From Verrucomicrobia bacterium UBA1629 (GTDB lineage Bacteria; Verrucomicrobiota; Kiritimatiellia; RFP12; UBA1067): 15,671 nt of DNA. A model generated the notes under the pieces. That model was not told where the DNA came from. It did not search any database and saw nothing but the letters and a program-made list of their open reading frames with translations. Below, one piece after another: positions 6,615 to 12,810 of the stretch. Both the position numbers and the translations under genes were made by a program. Position 1 is the stretch's first letter. Each line of letters opens with the position of its first letter. The DNA lies in contig DCMF01000123.1 in NCBI GenBank assembly GCA_002321305.1, positions 1 through 15,671 of the forward strand. The letters run 5' to 3'.

Positions 6615-7395
6615 CCAAATCCGCCGCGACGATCGCGGCGATCTTGCGGCCGCTCTTGAGCATGCCGCCGAAGATCGGCCCCATGCGGAAGCCGCCCTGC
6701 ACGTTGTTCGCCGCCATGCCGGAGGCGTAGAGCCCCGGATAGAGGCGCTTCGTGTTCTCGACCGTCGTGCGCTCGCCGTCGGCCATCCACATCGGCTTCT
6801 CGCCGAGGATGCCGCCCGTCGGGGAGTCGACCTTGACGCCGGCCTTGTGCACGGCCTTGTTGATGATCTCGCTCGGATGCCCCGTGCCGTCGATGAGCGC
6901 GCGCGTCGTCACGACGAGCGGATCGACGTGCATCTCCAGCCGCGCGACCGGGTTCCAGTTGATGACGACGCCGGAGACGACGCCCTCGTGCATCACGATG
7001 TCCTCGACCTTGACGGTGTTGAAGATGACCGCGCCCGCCTTGCGCGCGCCGAAGATGAGGCCGGAGGCCATCTCGACGGAATCGACGGTGTGGTAGTTCG
7101 CGTCATACGGCAGGGTCGTGATGCCGAACTCGCGCAGGATCTCCGCCGCGTCGTTCTGCACCGTGACCTCGTTCATGAGCATGCCGCCGCCCCACGTGCC
7201 GCCGCCCGGCGCGAGCTTCGACTCGTAGACGCAGACCCTGAAGCCCGCCTTCGCGAGATCGTGCGCCGCGACGAGCCCGCTCGGCCCCGCGCCCACGATG
7301 GCGACGTCGATCGCCAGATTGTCCTGCAGCTTCTCGAAATACCGGCGAACGATCGCGCCGGAGATGACCTCTTCCATGACGGCATTATCTGCCAT
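6607..7395 (-). CDS. thi4: THI4-family thiazole synthase, sulfide-using (non-Cys) type
   Basis: A 262-aa NAD(P)-binding protein of the THI4 family, which makes the thiazole precursor of thiamine from NAD and glycine. Seen: the dinucleotide-binding motif V-A-I-V-G-A-G-P-S-G-L at 31-41 ending in the acidic V-Y-E-S at 56-59; the family's P-G-G-G-T-W-G-G-G-M at 63-72; D-G-T-G-H at 169-173; and the C-terminal G-M-A-A-N-N-V-Q-G-G-F-R-M-G-P-I-F-G at 226-243. The only cysteine is C55, inside the N-terminal fold, so the sulfur-donating active-site cysteine of yeast and plant suicide enzymes is absent. This predicts a catalytic, sulfide-dependent archaeal-like enzyme suited to anoxic cells. The start at 7395 follows AGGAAG; an upstream in-frame ATG at 7533 lies before the promoter and riboswitch and is rejected. 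Confidence 0.92.
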   Translation of the reverse strand: MADNAVMEEVISGAIVRRYFEKLQDNLAIDVAIVGAGPSGLVAAHDLAKAGFRVCVYESKLAPGGGTWGGGMLMNEVTVQNDAAEILREFGITTLPYDANYHTVDSVEMASGLIFGARKAGAVIFNTVKVEDIVMHEGVVSGVVINWNPVARLEMHVDPLVVTTRALIDGTGHPSEIINKAVHKAGVKVDSPTGGILGEKPMWMADGERTTVENTKRLYPGLYASGMAANNVQGGFRMGPIFGGMLKSGRKIAAIVAADLGK

Positions 7396-7403
7396 GACTG
7401 TTT

Positions 7404-7409
7404 CTTCCT
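7404..7409 (-). promoter_or_regulatory. Shine-Dalgarno of thi4 overlapping the riboswitch P1 helix
   Basis: AGGAAG (7409-7404) lies 8 bases before the ATG at 7395. Its first two bases belong to the 3' strand of the riboswitch P1 helix (GGAAAG, 7413-7408), so folding of the ligand-bound aptamer can mask the ribosome site directly. Confidence 0.65.
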
Positions 7410-7494
7410 TTCCTACGCGGGGATGACCCCGTTCAGGTTCGACCGGTGTTTTCTCAGCGGGGCGCGCACCGTGCGCACCCCGCACCCGGATAAG
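7408..7494 (-). promoter_or_regulatory. TPP riboswitch (THI element)
   Basis: The conserved elements of the thiamine pyrophosphate aptamer appear in order on the minus strand: GGGTGC near 7487-7482; a GC-rich P3 hairpin (GCGCAC...GTGCGC); GCTGAGA at 7458-7452; CACCGG; GAACCTGA near 7439-7432; a GGGGTCATCCCC P4-P5 arm; and GCGTAGGAAAG ending at 7408. P1 can form between CTTATCC (with a bulged A, 7494-7488) and GGAAAG (7413-7408). Thiamine pyrophosphate binding should shut off thi4 and the downstream thiE. No terminator follows, and the P1 strand abuts the Shine-Dalgarno sequence, so control is probably at translation initiation. Confidence 0.93.
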
Positions 7495-7503
7495 ATGGCG
7501 CGG

Positions 7504-7533
7504 ATTATACCATTTCCGTCGGACGGGAATCAA
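7504..7533 (-). promoter_or_regulatory. promoter of the thi4-thiE operon
   Basis: TTGATT (7533-7528), an 18-base spacer and TGGTATAAT (7512-7504), which is an extended -10. It is followed by CCGCGCC. The predicted start near 7497 lies just ahead of the riboswitch P1 strand at 7494, so the aptamer sits at the very 5' end of the transcript. Confidence 0.75.
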
Positions 7534-7540
7534 TCCCGTC
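7522..7540. repeat. perfect palindrome over the thi promoter -35
   Basis: GACGGGA (7522-7528) and TCCCGTC (7534-7540) form a 7-bp inverted repeat around a 5-base centre that contains the TTGATT -35 element. It may be an operator for a dimeric regulator, or a weak terminator hairpin for the esterase gene whose stop is at 7599 (there is no T-run after it). An 8-base direct repeat GGCTCGCC also occurs at 7576-7583 and 7590-7597. The rest of 7541-7598 shows nothing else. Confidence 0.5.
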
Positions 7541-7598
7541 TCGAACAGTCGCGCGGGCGATTTCGAGAAGAATCAGGCTCGCCCCCGCCGGCTCGCCC

Positions 7599-9359
7599 TT
7601 ACCTGTTCAGCCCCTTCCGGCTGAGGAAAGTCCAAATCCGGTCGAGCCAGGTGAAGCTGCCCGTGCCGGGCGCGGCGTTCATCTGGAAGCAGTGCCCGCG
7701 CGTGGCGAGTGTGTGCAGGTCGCTCTGGACGCCCATGCGGCGCAGCCTCTCCCAGACCTTGACCGACCCCATCGACGCATAGCAGTCCGCGTCGCCGTGG
7801 ACGAAGCACATGGGCGGCGTGGCGTCGTCGAACGCGAATTCGGGGACGATCACGGCGGAATCTTCCGTGCCGCCCGCCTCGTTCGGCCCGCTCGCGCCGT
7901 CCGTCAGCGCGTAGGCGGGGTAGATCGGGCACGCCCACTGGAGCGCGCAGGGCTGCTTGTCGATCTCGTCGACGGGCGCGTAGGCCGGCGTCTTCGCGTT
8001 CGTCGCCGTCATGAGCGTGAGGTGGCCGCCCGCCGAGAAGCCCATGAGGCCGATGCGGTCCGGGTCGAGCCCGCGCGCGGGCGCCTCGGCGCGCACCTTG
8101 CGGATCGCGCGCTGCGCGTCCTGCCAGGCGGAGAGATGTTTGGGGCCTTTGCCTTTCGGCGGGGGCGGACAGCGGTACTTCACGGCGACCGCCGTCATGC
8201 CCTTCTGGTTAAGGTAGTACGCCACCGGCTCCGCCTCGCCCACGTGGTTGCAGCCCCAGTAGCCGCCGCCGGGCACGATCACCTGGATCGCCTTGGTCGT
8301 GGGCTTCTCCGGGATGTACCACACGAGATAGGGTTCGTAGGTCTGATACGGCTGCGGATTCGGCTTCTTGCCCGCCGGCCACAGCAGATCCTTCTCCGTG
8401 CGCAGCGTACCGTCCGGATGCCAGCGGAGGATTTCGCTCTGCTCGTTCGCCAGCTTGCCGAGATAGCCCATCTGACGCATGAACTCCAGGGCGCGCTCGA
8501 ACGTGTCCGCGTTGACGACCCCGTGCCCGCGATCCGCGTCGAGGTGCAGTTCGGCTGGAATCTTCATGCGGCGCAGCTGGCGGTAGATCTGCGTGGAGCC
8601 GATGGGCGAATAGGGATCTTCCCCGCCGTGGAAGAGGCACATCGGACACGTCTTCGCGTCGAACTTGAAGGCCGGGCTCAGCTTCACGTCCGGGCCGTCG
8701 CCCTTCGTCTTGTTCGCGTCCGTCAGGCCGTCCGTCAGCGCATAGGCCGGACACATCGGAATCGCCCAGTTGACGTGGCACGGCAGCTTGTCGAGGTCGT
8801 CCACGGACTCGTAGGCGGGCGTGAGCGCGCTCGTCGCGAGCATCACGGCAAGATGCGAACCGGCCGAGCAGCCCATCACGCCGATCCTCTCGGGACTGTA
8901 GCCGCGCGCCTTCGCCTCGCTGCGCACGAGGCGCACCGCGCGCTGGCCGTCCGCCCACGCGGTCTGGTAGATCGGCAGCCCCTTCGGACGCGGCGTGCGG
9001 TAGGTGAGGTTCACGCACGGAACGCCCGCGTCCAGGAGCTTCTTCACCAGCGGCTCGAACGCCGGGATGTCGCAGCAGCAGCCGTACCCGCCGCCGGAAA
9101 TGACGATCATGCAGGCGTCGGTCTTCTTCGCCGGGTTCGGCGCCGGATACCACTGCAGGTGCGGCGCGCGGTTCGCGGCGGGGTCGAAGCCCGGCGCCTT
9201 CGTCTCGGCGACCGTCGCCGCGATCTGGTGTTCCTGCGCGTAGGGCATCTTCCCCTCCGGCCACAGGTACGTCTTCTCGCCCACGGGCAGGCCGAACACG
9301 ACCGTCCCCGCCATCAACGCCACCGCGCCGACGATCAATTTCATTCTCATCCGTTTCAT
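7599..9359 (-). CDS. secreted tandem alpha/beta-hydrolase (double esterase)
   Basis: A 586-aa exported protein made of two homologous esterase/lipase domains of the BD-FAE/Aes-like type. A signal peptide (basic M-K-R-M-R-M-K, hydrophobic core, likely cleavage near residue 23) precedes domain 1 (about 30-310) and domain 2 (about 325-586). Both open with L-W-P-x-G-K. Both have the oxyanion G-G-G-Y (89-92 and 364-367), the nucleophile G-C-S-A-G (Ser165) and G-F-S-A-G (Ser442), an acid in H-G-G-E-D (Asp248) and H-G-D-A-D (Asp525), and His in R-G-H (279 and 556), so both triads look intact. This suggests deacylation of carbohydrate or xylan-like esters outside the cytoplasm. I chose ATG 9359 because it begins a clean signal peptide after AAGGAAAG; the frame extends to 9434 but that part precedes the promoter. 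Substrate unknown. Confidence 0.88.
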   Translation of the reverse strand: MKRMRMKLIVGAVALMAGTVVFGLPVGEKTYLWPEGKMPYAQEHQIAATVAETKAPGFDPAANRAPHLQWYPAPNPAKKTDACMIVISGGGYGCCCDIPAFEPLVKKLLDAGVPCVNLTYRTPRPKGLPIYQTAWADGQRAVRLVRSEAKARGYSPERIGVMGCSAGSHLAVMLATSALTPAYESVDDLDKLPCHVNWAIPMCPAYALTDGLTDANKTKGDGPDVKLSPAFKFDAKTCPMCLFHGGEDPYSPIGSTQIYRQLRRMKIPAELHLDADRGHGVVNADTFERALEFMRQMGYLGKLANEQSEILRWHPDGTLRTEKDLLWPAGKKPNPQPYQTYEPYLVWYIPEKPTTKAIQVIVPGGGYWGCNHVGEAEPVAYYLNQKGMTAVAVKYRCPPPPKGKGPKHLSAWQDAQRAIRKVRAEAPARGLDPDRIGLMGFSAGGHLTLMTATNAKTPAYAPVDEIDKQPCALQWACPIYPAYALTDGASGPNEAGGTEDSAVIVPEFAFDDATPPMCFVHGDADCYASMGSVKVWERLRRMGVQSDLHTLATRGHCFQMNAAPGTGSFTWLDRIWTFLSRKGLNR

Positions 9360-9395
9360 CTTGTCAGATTCTTTCCTTTTCTGGTTGTGCTGCGT

Positions 9396-9424
9396 AGTAT
9401 ACGCTTTCTCCGCTCTCGCCGCAA
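9396..9424 (-). promoter_or_regulatory. promoter of the tandem esterase gene
   Basis: TTGCGG (9424-9419), a 17-base spacer and TATACT (9401-9396), followed by ACGCAGC, which again gives a C/G-rich discriminator. The leader to the ATG at 9359 is about 30 nt and carries AAGGAAAG. Confidence 0.65.
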
Positions 9425-9466
9425 GGGATGGCATGGAGGTTCTTCGAGAGGGTTTACAGGATTCAG

Positions 9467-9508
9467 GTCAGACAGGTCTGACATGATTGCCACAGTAGAT
9501 TGCCACAG
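9467..9508. repeat. palindrome plus direct repeat downstream of the 60-aa gene
   Basis: GTCAGAC (9467-9473) and GTCTGAC (9476-9482) form a perfect 7-bp palindrome with a 2-base centre. Right next to it GATTGCCACAG occurs twice (9485-9495 and 9498-9508), a 13-bp period. On the minus strand this lies after the 60-aa gene stop (9521) and upstream of the esterase promoter at 9424, so it could be an operator for that promoter or a terminator. There is no T-run after the hairpin. Confidence 0.55.
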
Positions 9509-9520
9509 CAACGTCCAATC

Positions 9521-9703
9521 TCACCACTGGTAGTCACACCGGAGATGCATCCCATCCCTCCGAAGTCGCTCGACATCCTCTCTGTCCATGTCCACGACCA
9601 GCGGGCATTCCTCATGCAGGATGCGCGAGAGTTCGTCTTCGTCACGGCATTCAATCTGCCGCGAATACGTGTAGGATTCGGTTATCTTGACATTGAACTC
9701 CAT
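9521..9703 (-). CDS. 60-aa acidic hypothetical protein
   Basis: A small acidic protein I do not recognise with certainty. It begins with a beta-strand-like V-K-I-T-E-S-Y-T-Y-S-R-Q-I-E, then an acidic helix D-E-D-E-L-S-R-I-L-H-E-E, then V-V-D-M-D and R-E-D-V-E-R-L-R-R. The beginning faintly resembles DpnD/PcfM-type small proteins (I-T-E plus an acidic helix), some of which sit beside restriction genes, but the match is too short to rely on. Support for a real gene: its own extended -10 promoter ending at 9730, a short leader of about 20 nt, a GAGG upstream of the ATG, and no overlap with other genes. It lies just downstream of the restriction-modification genes in the same orientation. Confidence 0.55.
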   Translation of the reverse strand: MEFNVKITESYTYSRQIECRDEDELSRILHEECPLVVDMDREDVERLRRDGMHLRCDYQW

Positions 9704-9706
9704 CTT

Positions 9707-9727
9707 GGGCCTCGCACTGCATGGCCC
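9707..9727 (-). promoter_or_regulatory. leader hairpin covering the ribosome site of the 60-aa gene
   Basis: In the minus-strand RNA, GGGCC (9727-9723) can pair with GGCCC (9711-9707) around an 11-nt loop. The 3' arm ends 3 bases before the ATG at 9703 and covers part of the GAGG ribosome site. As the transcript should start near 9723-9725, the hairpin would occupy the whole leader. Confidence 0.4.
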
Positions 9728-9729
9728 GT

Positions 9730-9738
9730 ATTATACCA
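9730..9738 (-). promoter_or_regulatory. extended -10 promoter of the 60-aa gene
   Basis: TGGTATAAT (9738-9730) preceded by TT and followed by ACGGGCC. There is no -35 match at 16-18 bases, as at the other extended -10 sites here. The interval 9739-9767 between this box and the nuclease stop holds a weak GCCTC/GAGGC inverted repeat (9742-9746 and 9758-9762) without a T-run. Confidence 0.65.
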
Positions 9739-9767
9739 AACGCCTCCAAATCCGGCAGAGGCCCTTT

Positions 9768-10895
9768 TCAGCCACCAAAGTAGTGCGCCTTGATTTCGGA
9801 GTAGGATAGGCCTTCAAAGAACATCTTCCCAGCAATGGTGGGATTGAGCTGGCGAACGGCGTCGAGGGGGAAGACAGCCAGACCGCCCATCACGGACACG
9901 TTCTCCGCCCGAACGAAGAACAGGGGATTGATCTTGTATCGGGAGATTCCACGTCCGCCTCGTGGCTGCGCCGCCACAAGAGACGAAACTGGAAGCGAAA
10001 CGCGCCCGTCGATGACGGAGGCGCCCTTCTCCTGCAACATTCGTCGAAGCGCAAGAGGCGTCCAGACGGCGTAATGGTTTCGCCCAGCCGGACGGATCTC
10101 ACCTTCCGTCTTCGCCCAGAGGGATACCTGATTGACCGGGATCATGACAAGGATCTCGCGGACATCTTCGGTGCAGACGACGTCGGCGAACTTCTTGGCG
10201 CAGTAGTTCTCGACAATGGCCTCGTTGACGCTTTCCGTGCTGAAGTCATGCACATTGCTGCCCATGACGCGGAAGAAGTTCAACCCGGCCTTTTCCTTCA
10301 GCATCGACCCGAATTGCGGATACTGCGCAAGGAATGCGCCTGTGACGCGAAGTTCTCCGCCCTCTCCGTATTTGGGGAGATCCGGTTCGCTTGTCTTTGC
10401 GCCGGGTTCCTTGAACTCAATCGTGAATATCTTCAGATCGAAGACCGTGATCAGCGCACTGTCAACGCCGCCGCATCCGCCGGCCTGTATTAGCATTCGG
10501 CGTCCGTCCGGCGTCATGTACGCATAACGCGGACGTAACGCATATGACGAAAGGAGACGCACCACTTGCGGGGGGAGAAACGTGGCATCGACGAGGCAGT
10601 TCCGAAAGACCGTGAGCCGGAAGATGTCTGCCATCGCCTGCGCATAGACGCATTCGCTGAAGACGGCAGACTGGATATTGCCGCCCATCTCAATGTGCTG
10701 GACAATTTGGTGGTACAATGCGGGACACGACTGTCTGAACCCATCCAAGCCCAGAATCGGATCGCGGCCATTCCTGATGGCGTTCCAAATCCCGTTTCGC
10801 CGGGCTTTCCCAAGCAGGACTTTCCGACTCGGCAGGGAATAGAACTCGGACATGATCTCACGCTGGTTGAACGTCAACTCAATTCTCTCTCTCAT
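9768..10895 (-). CDS. putative type II restriction endonuclease (PD-(D/E)XK)
   Basis: A 375-aa cytosolic protein with no close family that I recognise. It carries a textbook PD-(D/E)XK arrangement: G-G-V-D (Asp145) in one strand, then 14 residues later the strand F-T-I-E-F-K-E with Glu160 and Lys162. These should coordinate Mg2+ and cut DNA. It directly follows the adenine methyltransferase and its ATG overlaps the methyltransferase stop as ATGA (10892-10895), so it is the matching nuclease of a restriction-modification pair. The N-terminal 130 residues are helix-rich. The C-terminal part (about 245-375) contains alternating strands and a G-L-S-Y-S-E-I-K-A-H helix that could help read the target. 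Recognition sequence unknown. The GC content is lower than in the metabolic genes, as expected for a transferred module. Confidence 0.75.
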   Translation of the reverse strand: MRERIELTFNQREIMSEFYSLPSRKVLLGKARRNGIWNAIRNGRDPILGLDGFRQSCPALYHQIVQHIEMGGNIQSAVFSECVYAQAMADIFRLTVFRNCLVDATFLPPQVVRLLSSYALRPRYAYMTPDGRRMLIQAGGCGGVDSALITVFDLKIFTIEFKEPGAKTSEPDLPKYGEGGELRVTGAFLAQYPQFGSMLKEKAGLNFFRVMGSNVHDFSTESVNEAIVENYCAKKFADVVCTEDVREILVMIPVNQVSLWAKTEGEIRPAGRNHYAVWTPLALRRMLQEKGASVIDGRVSLPVSSLVAAQPRGGRGISRYKINPLFFVRAENVSVMGGLAVFPLDAVRQLNPTIAGKMFFEGLSYSEIKAHYFGG

Positions 10896-12556
10896 AGGCT
10901 CACCTCGAAGGCCATGTTGGAATGGACGACATCAAAGACACGCGCGTTCTGCTCAATACCCAGGACGCGCAAAAACCTTTCGTTGATCGCATCACGGAAC
11001 GACCTTGGATATTTCACGTTTTCCTGTACCCCGACATTCGCCTTGCGGATGACGTACTTTCCACGCTCTCGGATCATACGCCGTGCCATCTCGCGGCAGA
11101 AGCGACGGTCTGATTCGCCTAACAACCCAAAGAACAGCGGCATACGGAGCAACAGGCCCTTCGGATAGGTTATGCCGCCGTCAAAGAGCCTCCAATGCCA
11201 ATAGGCGAAAGATGAATTGATCATGCAGAACACGTACCAGTAGACCTCCTCGTCGGCAAAGGACAGCGCGACCTGTCCCTTTCTTGCCAACCGCTCTTCC
11301 GTGGCGACCGTAAAGTATCTGCATGTGTTCGGCATTGAGAGGCAATGCCCGCCAAACGGAGAGATATGCGTCAGGACAACCGAATCGCTTTTCATGACCC
11401 ATGCCCTGTACACGTCCTCAAGCCGCCGGTCGCATTTGACGAACATCGGGTTGTCTGGCGAAACCAACTGTCTTCGGCTTCCAAGGAATTCCTCAAGCGC
11501 CCTGCACGTCATGAGGCGCGTCCGCTCGATGCTTTTGAATCGTATGAGCGGACTGAACCGAAACCCCCTGACATCCGGCAAGTCTTCGACGACGGTGATG
11601 GCGGCGCGTACCGCGTTGCCCGTATTGGAGTTGAAGATGCCGTGCTTTCGCCCGCAGAAGATTGCGCCAGGCACATTGTCAAAGGAGACGACGAAACCCG
11701 TCCGCTCGTTCATGATTCGACGGAGCGGATAGAACTTCTCGCCGCCAATGAAACTGTACGGCGTGATGACGACCGACGCATGGCTCTGAAGGAATATCTT
11801 CTCCATGAACGCCGCGTAAAGCTCTTTGGCATTTAGAACGACCGCCGACTGCCGCCATGTGGAGGGAATGTCCTTGACCGCCGCATAGGGCGGGTTCGAG
11901 ATGACCTTGCTACCAGCTGGCAGTGAGACCCGTTCATCAAGGAAATCGCCGCACTGCACCTGTACGGCGGGCAAGACCTCCGTACCGTAACGGATTCCGA
12001 TCGAGACAAGGCAAATGCTGAGGGCCGTCTCGTCCAAGTCGTACAGGTGGACCTTCCCGGATTGCAGCAGACGGGTAGCCTTCTCCTTGCCGAGTCTGTC
12101 AAGATAGGCGAGAATGAGATTTCCAACGCCACATCCGACGTCACAGACATCCTCACCCGGCAGGCGTTCAAGCCATTCGGCCATGACGTCCGCAACATCC
12201 CCCGGCGTGTAATACTGCCCATTGTGCTTCTTGTCGAACTTGTCCTGGACTGCAAGCCCCTCTTCATAAAGTTGCCCTAGCGACTGGATCTGCAGGAACT
12301 CGCCTTCCCCATGTTCAAGCATCCAGTGGCAGATTCGTTCCCAGCATTTTGACAAGCCGAACGTTCGGATATCATCCCGATACTGCGTAAGGTCATAGTC
12401 CAAGAAATCGAGACCCTCGTCCACGCTGTCCAGAAACGGCGGATGCCATTCGGCTTTAGATGGAGGGGGGTGGGGAAATGTGTCGAACGTAAAGGAAAGC
12501 TGTGCAACCGCAGTAGCTGCGTCACAGAGAAAACGCCGTCTGGACATGTCAGGCAT
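10892..12556 (-). CDS. N6-adenine DNA methyltransferase of a type II R-M system
   Basis: A 554-aa SAM-dependent methyltransferase. Motifs in order: G-Q-Y-Y-T-P (113-118, motif X), D-V-G-C-G-V-G-N (139-146, motif I, SAM binding), L-Y-D-L-D (171-175, motif II), C-G-D-F (202-205, motif III) and N-P-P-Y (221-224, catalytic motif IV). This X-I-IV order is the gamma type of N6-adenine enzymes (TaqI/Eco57I-like). The roughly 220 residues after about 330 would be the target recognition domain. It protects host DNA from the nuclease encoded directly downstream. The start is uncertain: neither ATG 12556 nor the in-frame ATG 12547 has a visible Shine-Dalgarno, and the first 35 residues look atypical for this family. 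It lies behind a structured leader or ncRNA. Confidence 0.88.
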   Translation of the reverse strand: MPDMSRRRFLCDAATAVAQLSFTFDTFPHPPPSKAEWHPPFLDSVDEGLDFLDYDLTQYRDDIRTFGLSKCWERICHWMLEHGEGEFLQIQSLGQLYEEGLAVQDKFDKKHNGQYYTPGDVADVMAEWLERLPGEDVCDVGCGVGNLILAYLDRLGKEKATRLLQSGKVHLYDLDETALSICLVSIGIRYGTEVLPAVQVQCGDFLDERVSLPAGSKVISNPPYAAVKDIPSTWRQSAVVLNAKELYAAFMEKIFLQSHASVVITPYSFIGGEKFYPLRRIMNERTGFVVSFDNVPGAIFCGRKHGIFNSNTGNAVRAAITVVEDLPDVRGFRFSPLIRFKSIERTRLMTCRALEEFLGSRRQLVSPDNPMFVKCDRRLEDVYRAWVMKSDSVVLTHISPFGGHCLSMPNTCRYFTVATEERLARKGQVALSFADEEVYWYVFCMINSSFAYWHWRLFDGGITYPKGLLLRMPLFFGLLGESDRRFCREMARRMIRERGKYVIRKANVGVQENVKYPRSFRDAINERFLRVLGIEQNARVFDVVHSNMAFEVSL

Positions 12557-12720
12557 TGTGATTGGACTGTCGGCGATCCGGATACCACACGCCTAAGCAC
12601 GATGGCAGATGGAGCTCACGGCAAGGCGGAATCGGTAGATTTCGCCACAAACCCGTTATACCCTTCTGAAGCACAGCCCGCTCGTCGATCTTGCGCTGCT
12701 TCTGTCGCAGGGCCAGTCCC
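12557..12720. other. spacer between structured RNA and methyltransferase
   Basis: This stretch has no convincing gene. The only promoter-like string on the minus strand is GGGTATAACGGG (TATAAC at 12660-12655) without a clear -35; if used, it would give the restriction-modification genes a promoter independent of the upstream RNA, with a leader of about 95 nt. No Shine-Dalgarno sequence precedes either candidate methyltransferase start. Confidence 0.4.
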
Positions 12721-12810
12721 AAAACATGAAAAGAGAGCGCATTACCTCTTCATGCACTCTCCTGAAGCCCTACCACAGGCTTATCGTGAATGCATGAAGA
12801 GACAATGCGC
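12721..12810 (-). terminator. intrinsic-terminator-like hairpin, 20-bp stem plus U-rich tail
   Basis: The arms are 12810-12791 and 12756-12737, with a 34-nt loop. As minus-strand RNA all 20 positions pair; positions 8 and 9 are G-U and U-G wobbles. The stem ends in GCGC and is followed directly by UCUCUUUUCAUGUUUU (12736-12721). Inside the loop AAGCC and GGCTT can form a small extra hairpin. Forming this stem disrupts the apical part of the hairpin at 12876-12758. Confidence 0.55.

Noticed and set aside
7396..7533. N-terminal extension of THI4 up to the ATG at 7533
   Set aside because: That stretch is the promoter and TPP riboswitch, so the in-frame codons are not translated.
7692..9533. 613-codon plus-strand open frame opposite the esterase
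   Set aside because: It is the antisense shadow of the esterase gene, rich in Arg and Ala, without recognisable motifs, and it crosses the esterase promoter.
10708..10722. TGGTACAAT on the plus strand as another extended -10 promoter
   Set aside because: It lies inside the nuclease gene on the opposite strand, differs from TATAAT, lacks the GC-rich discriminator, and no plus-strand gene follows.
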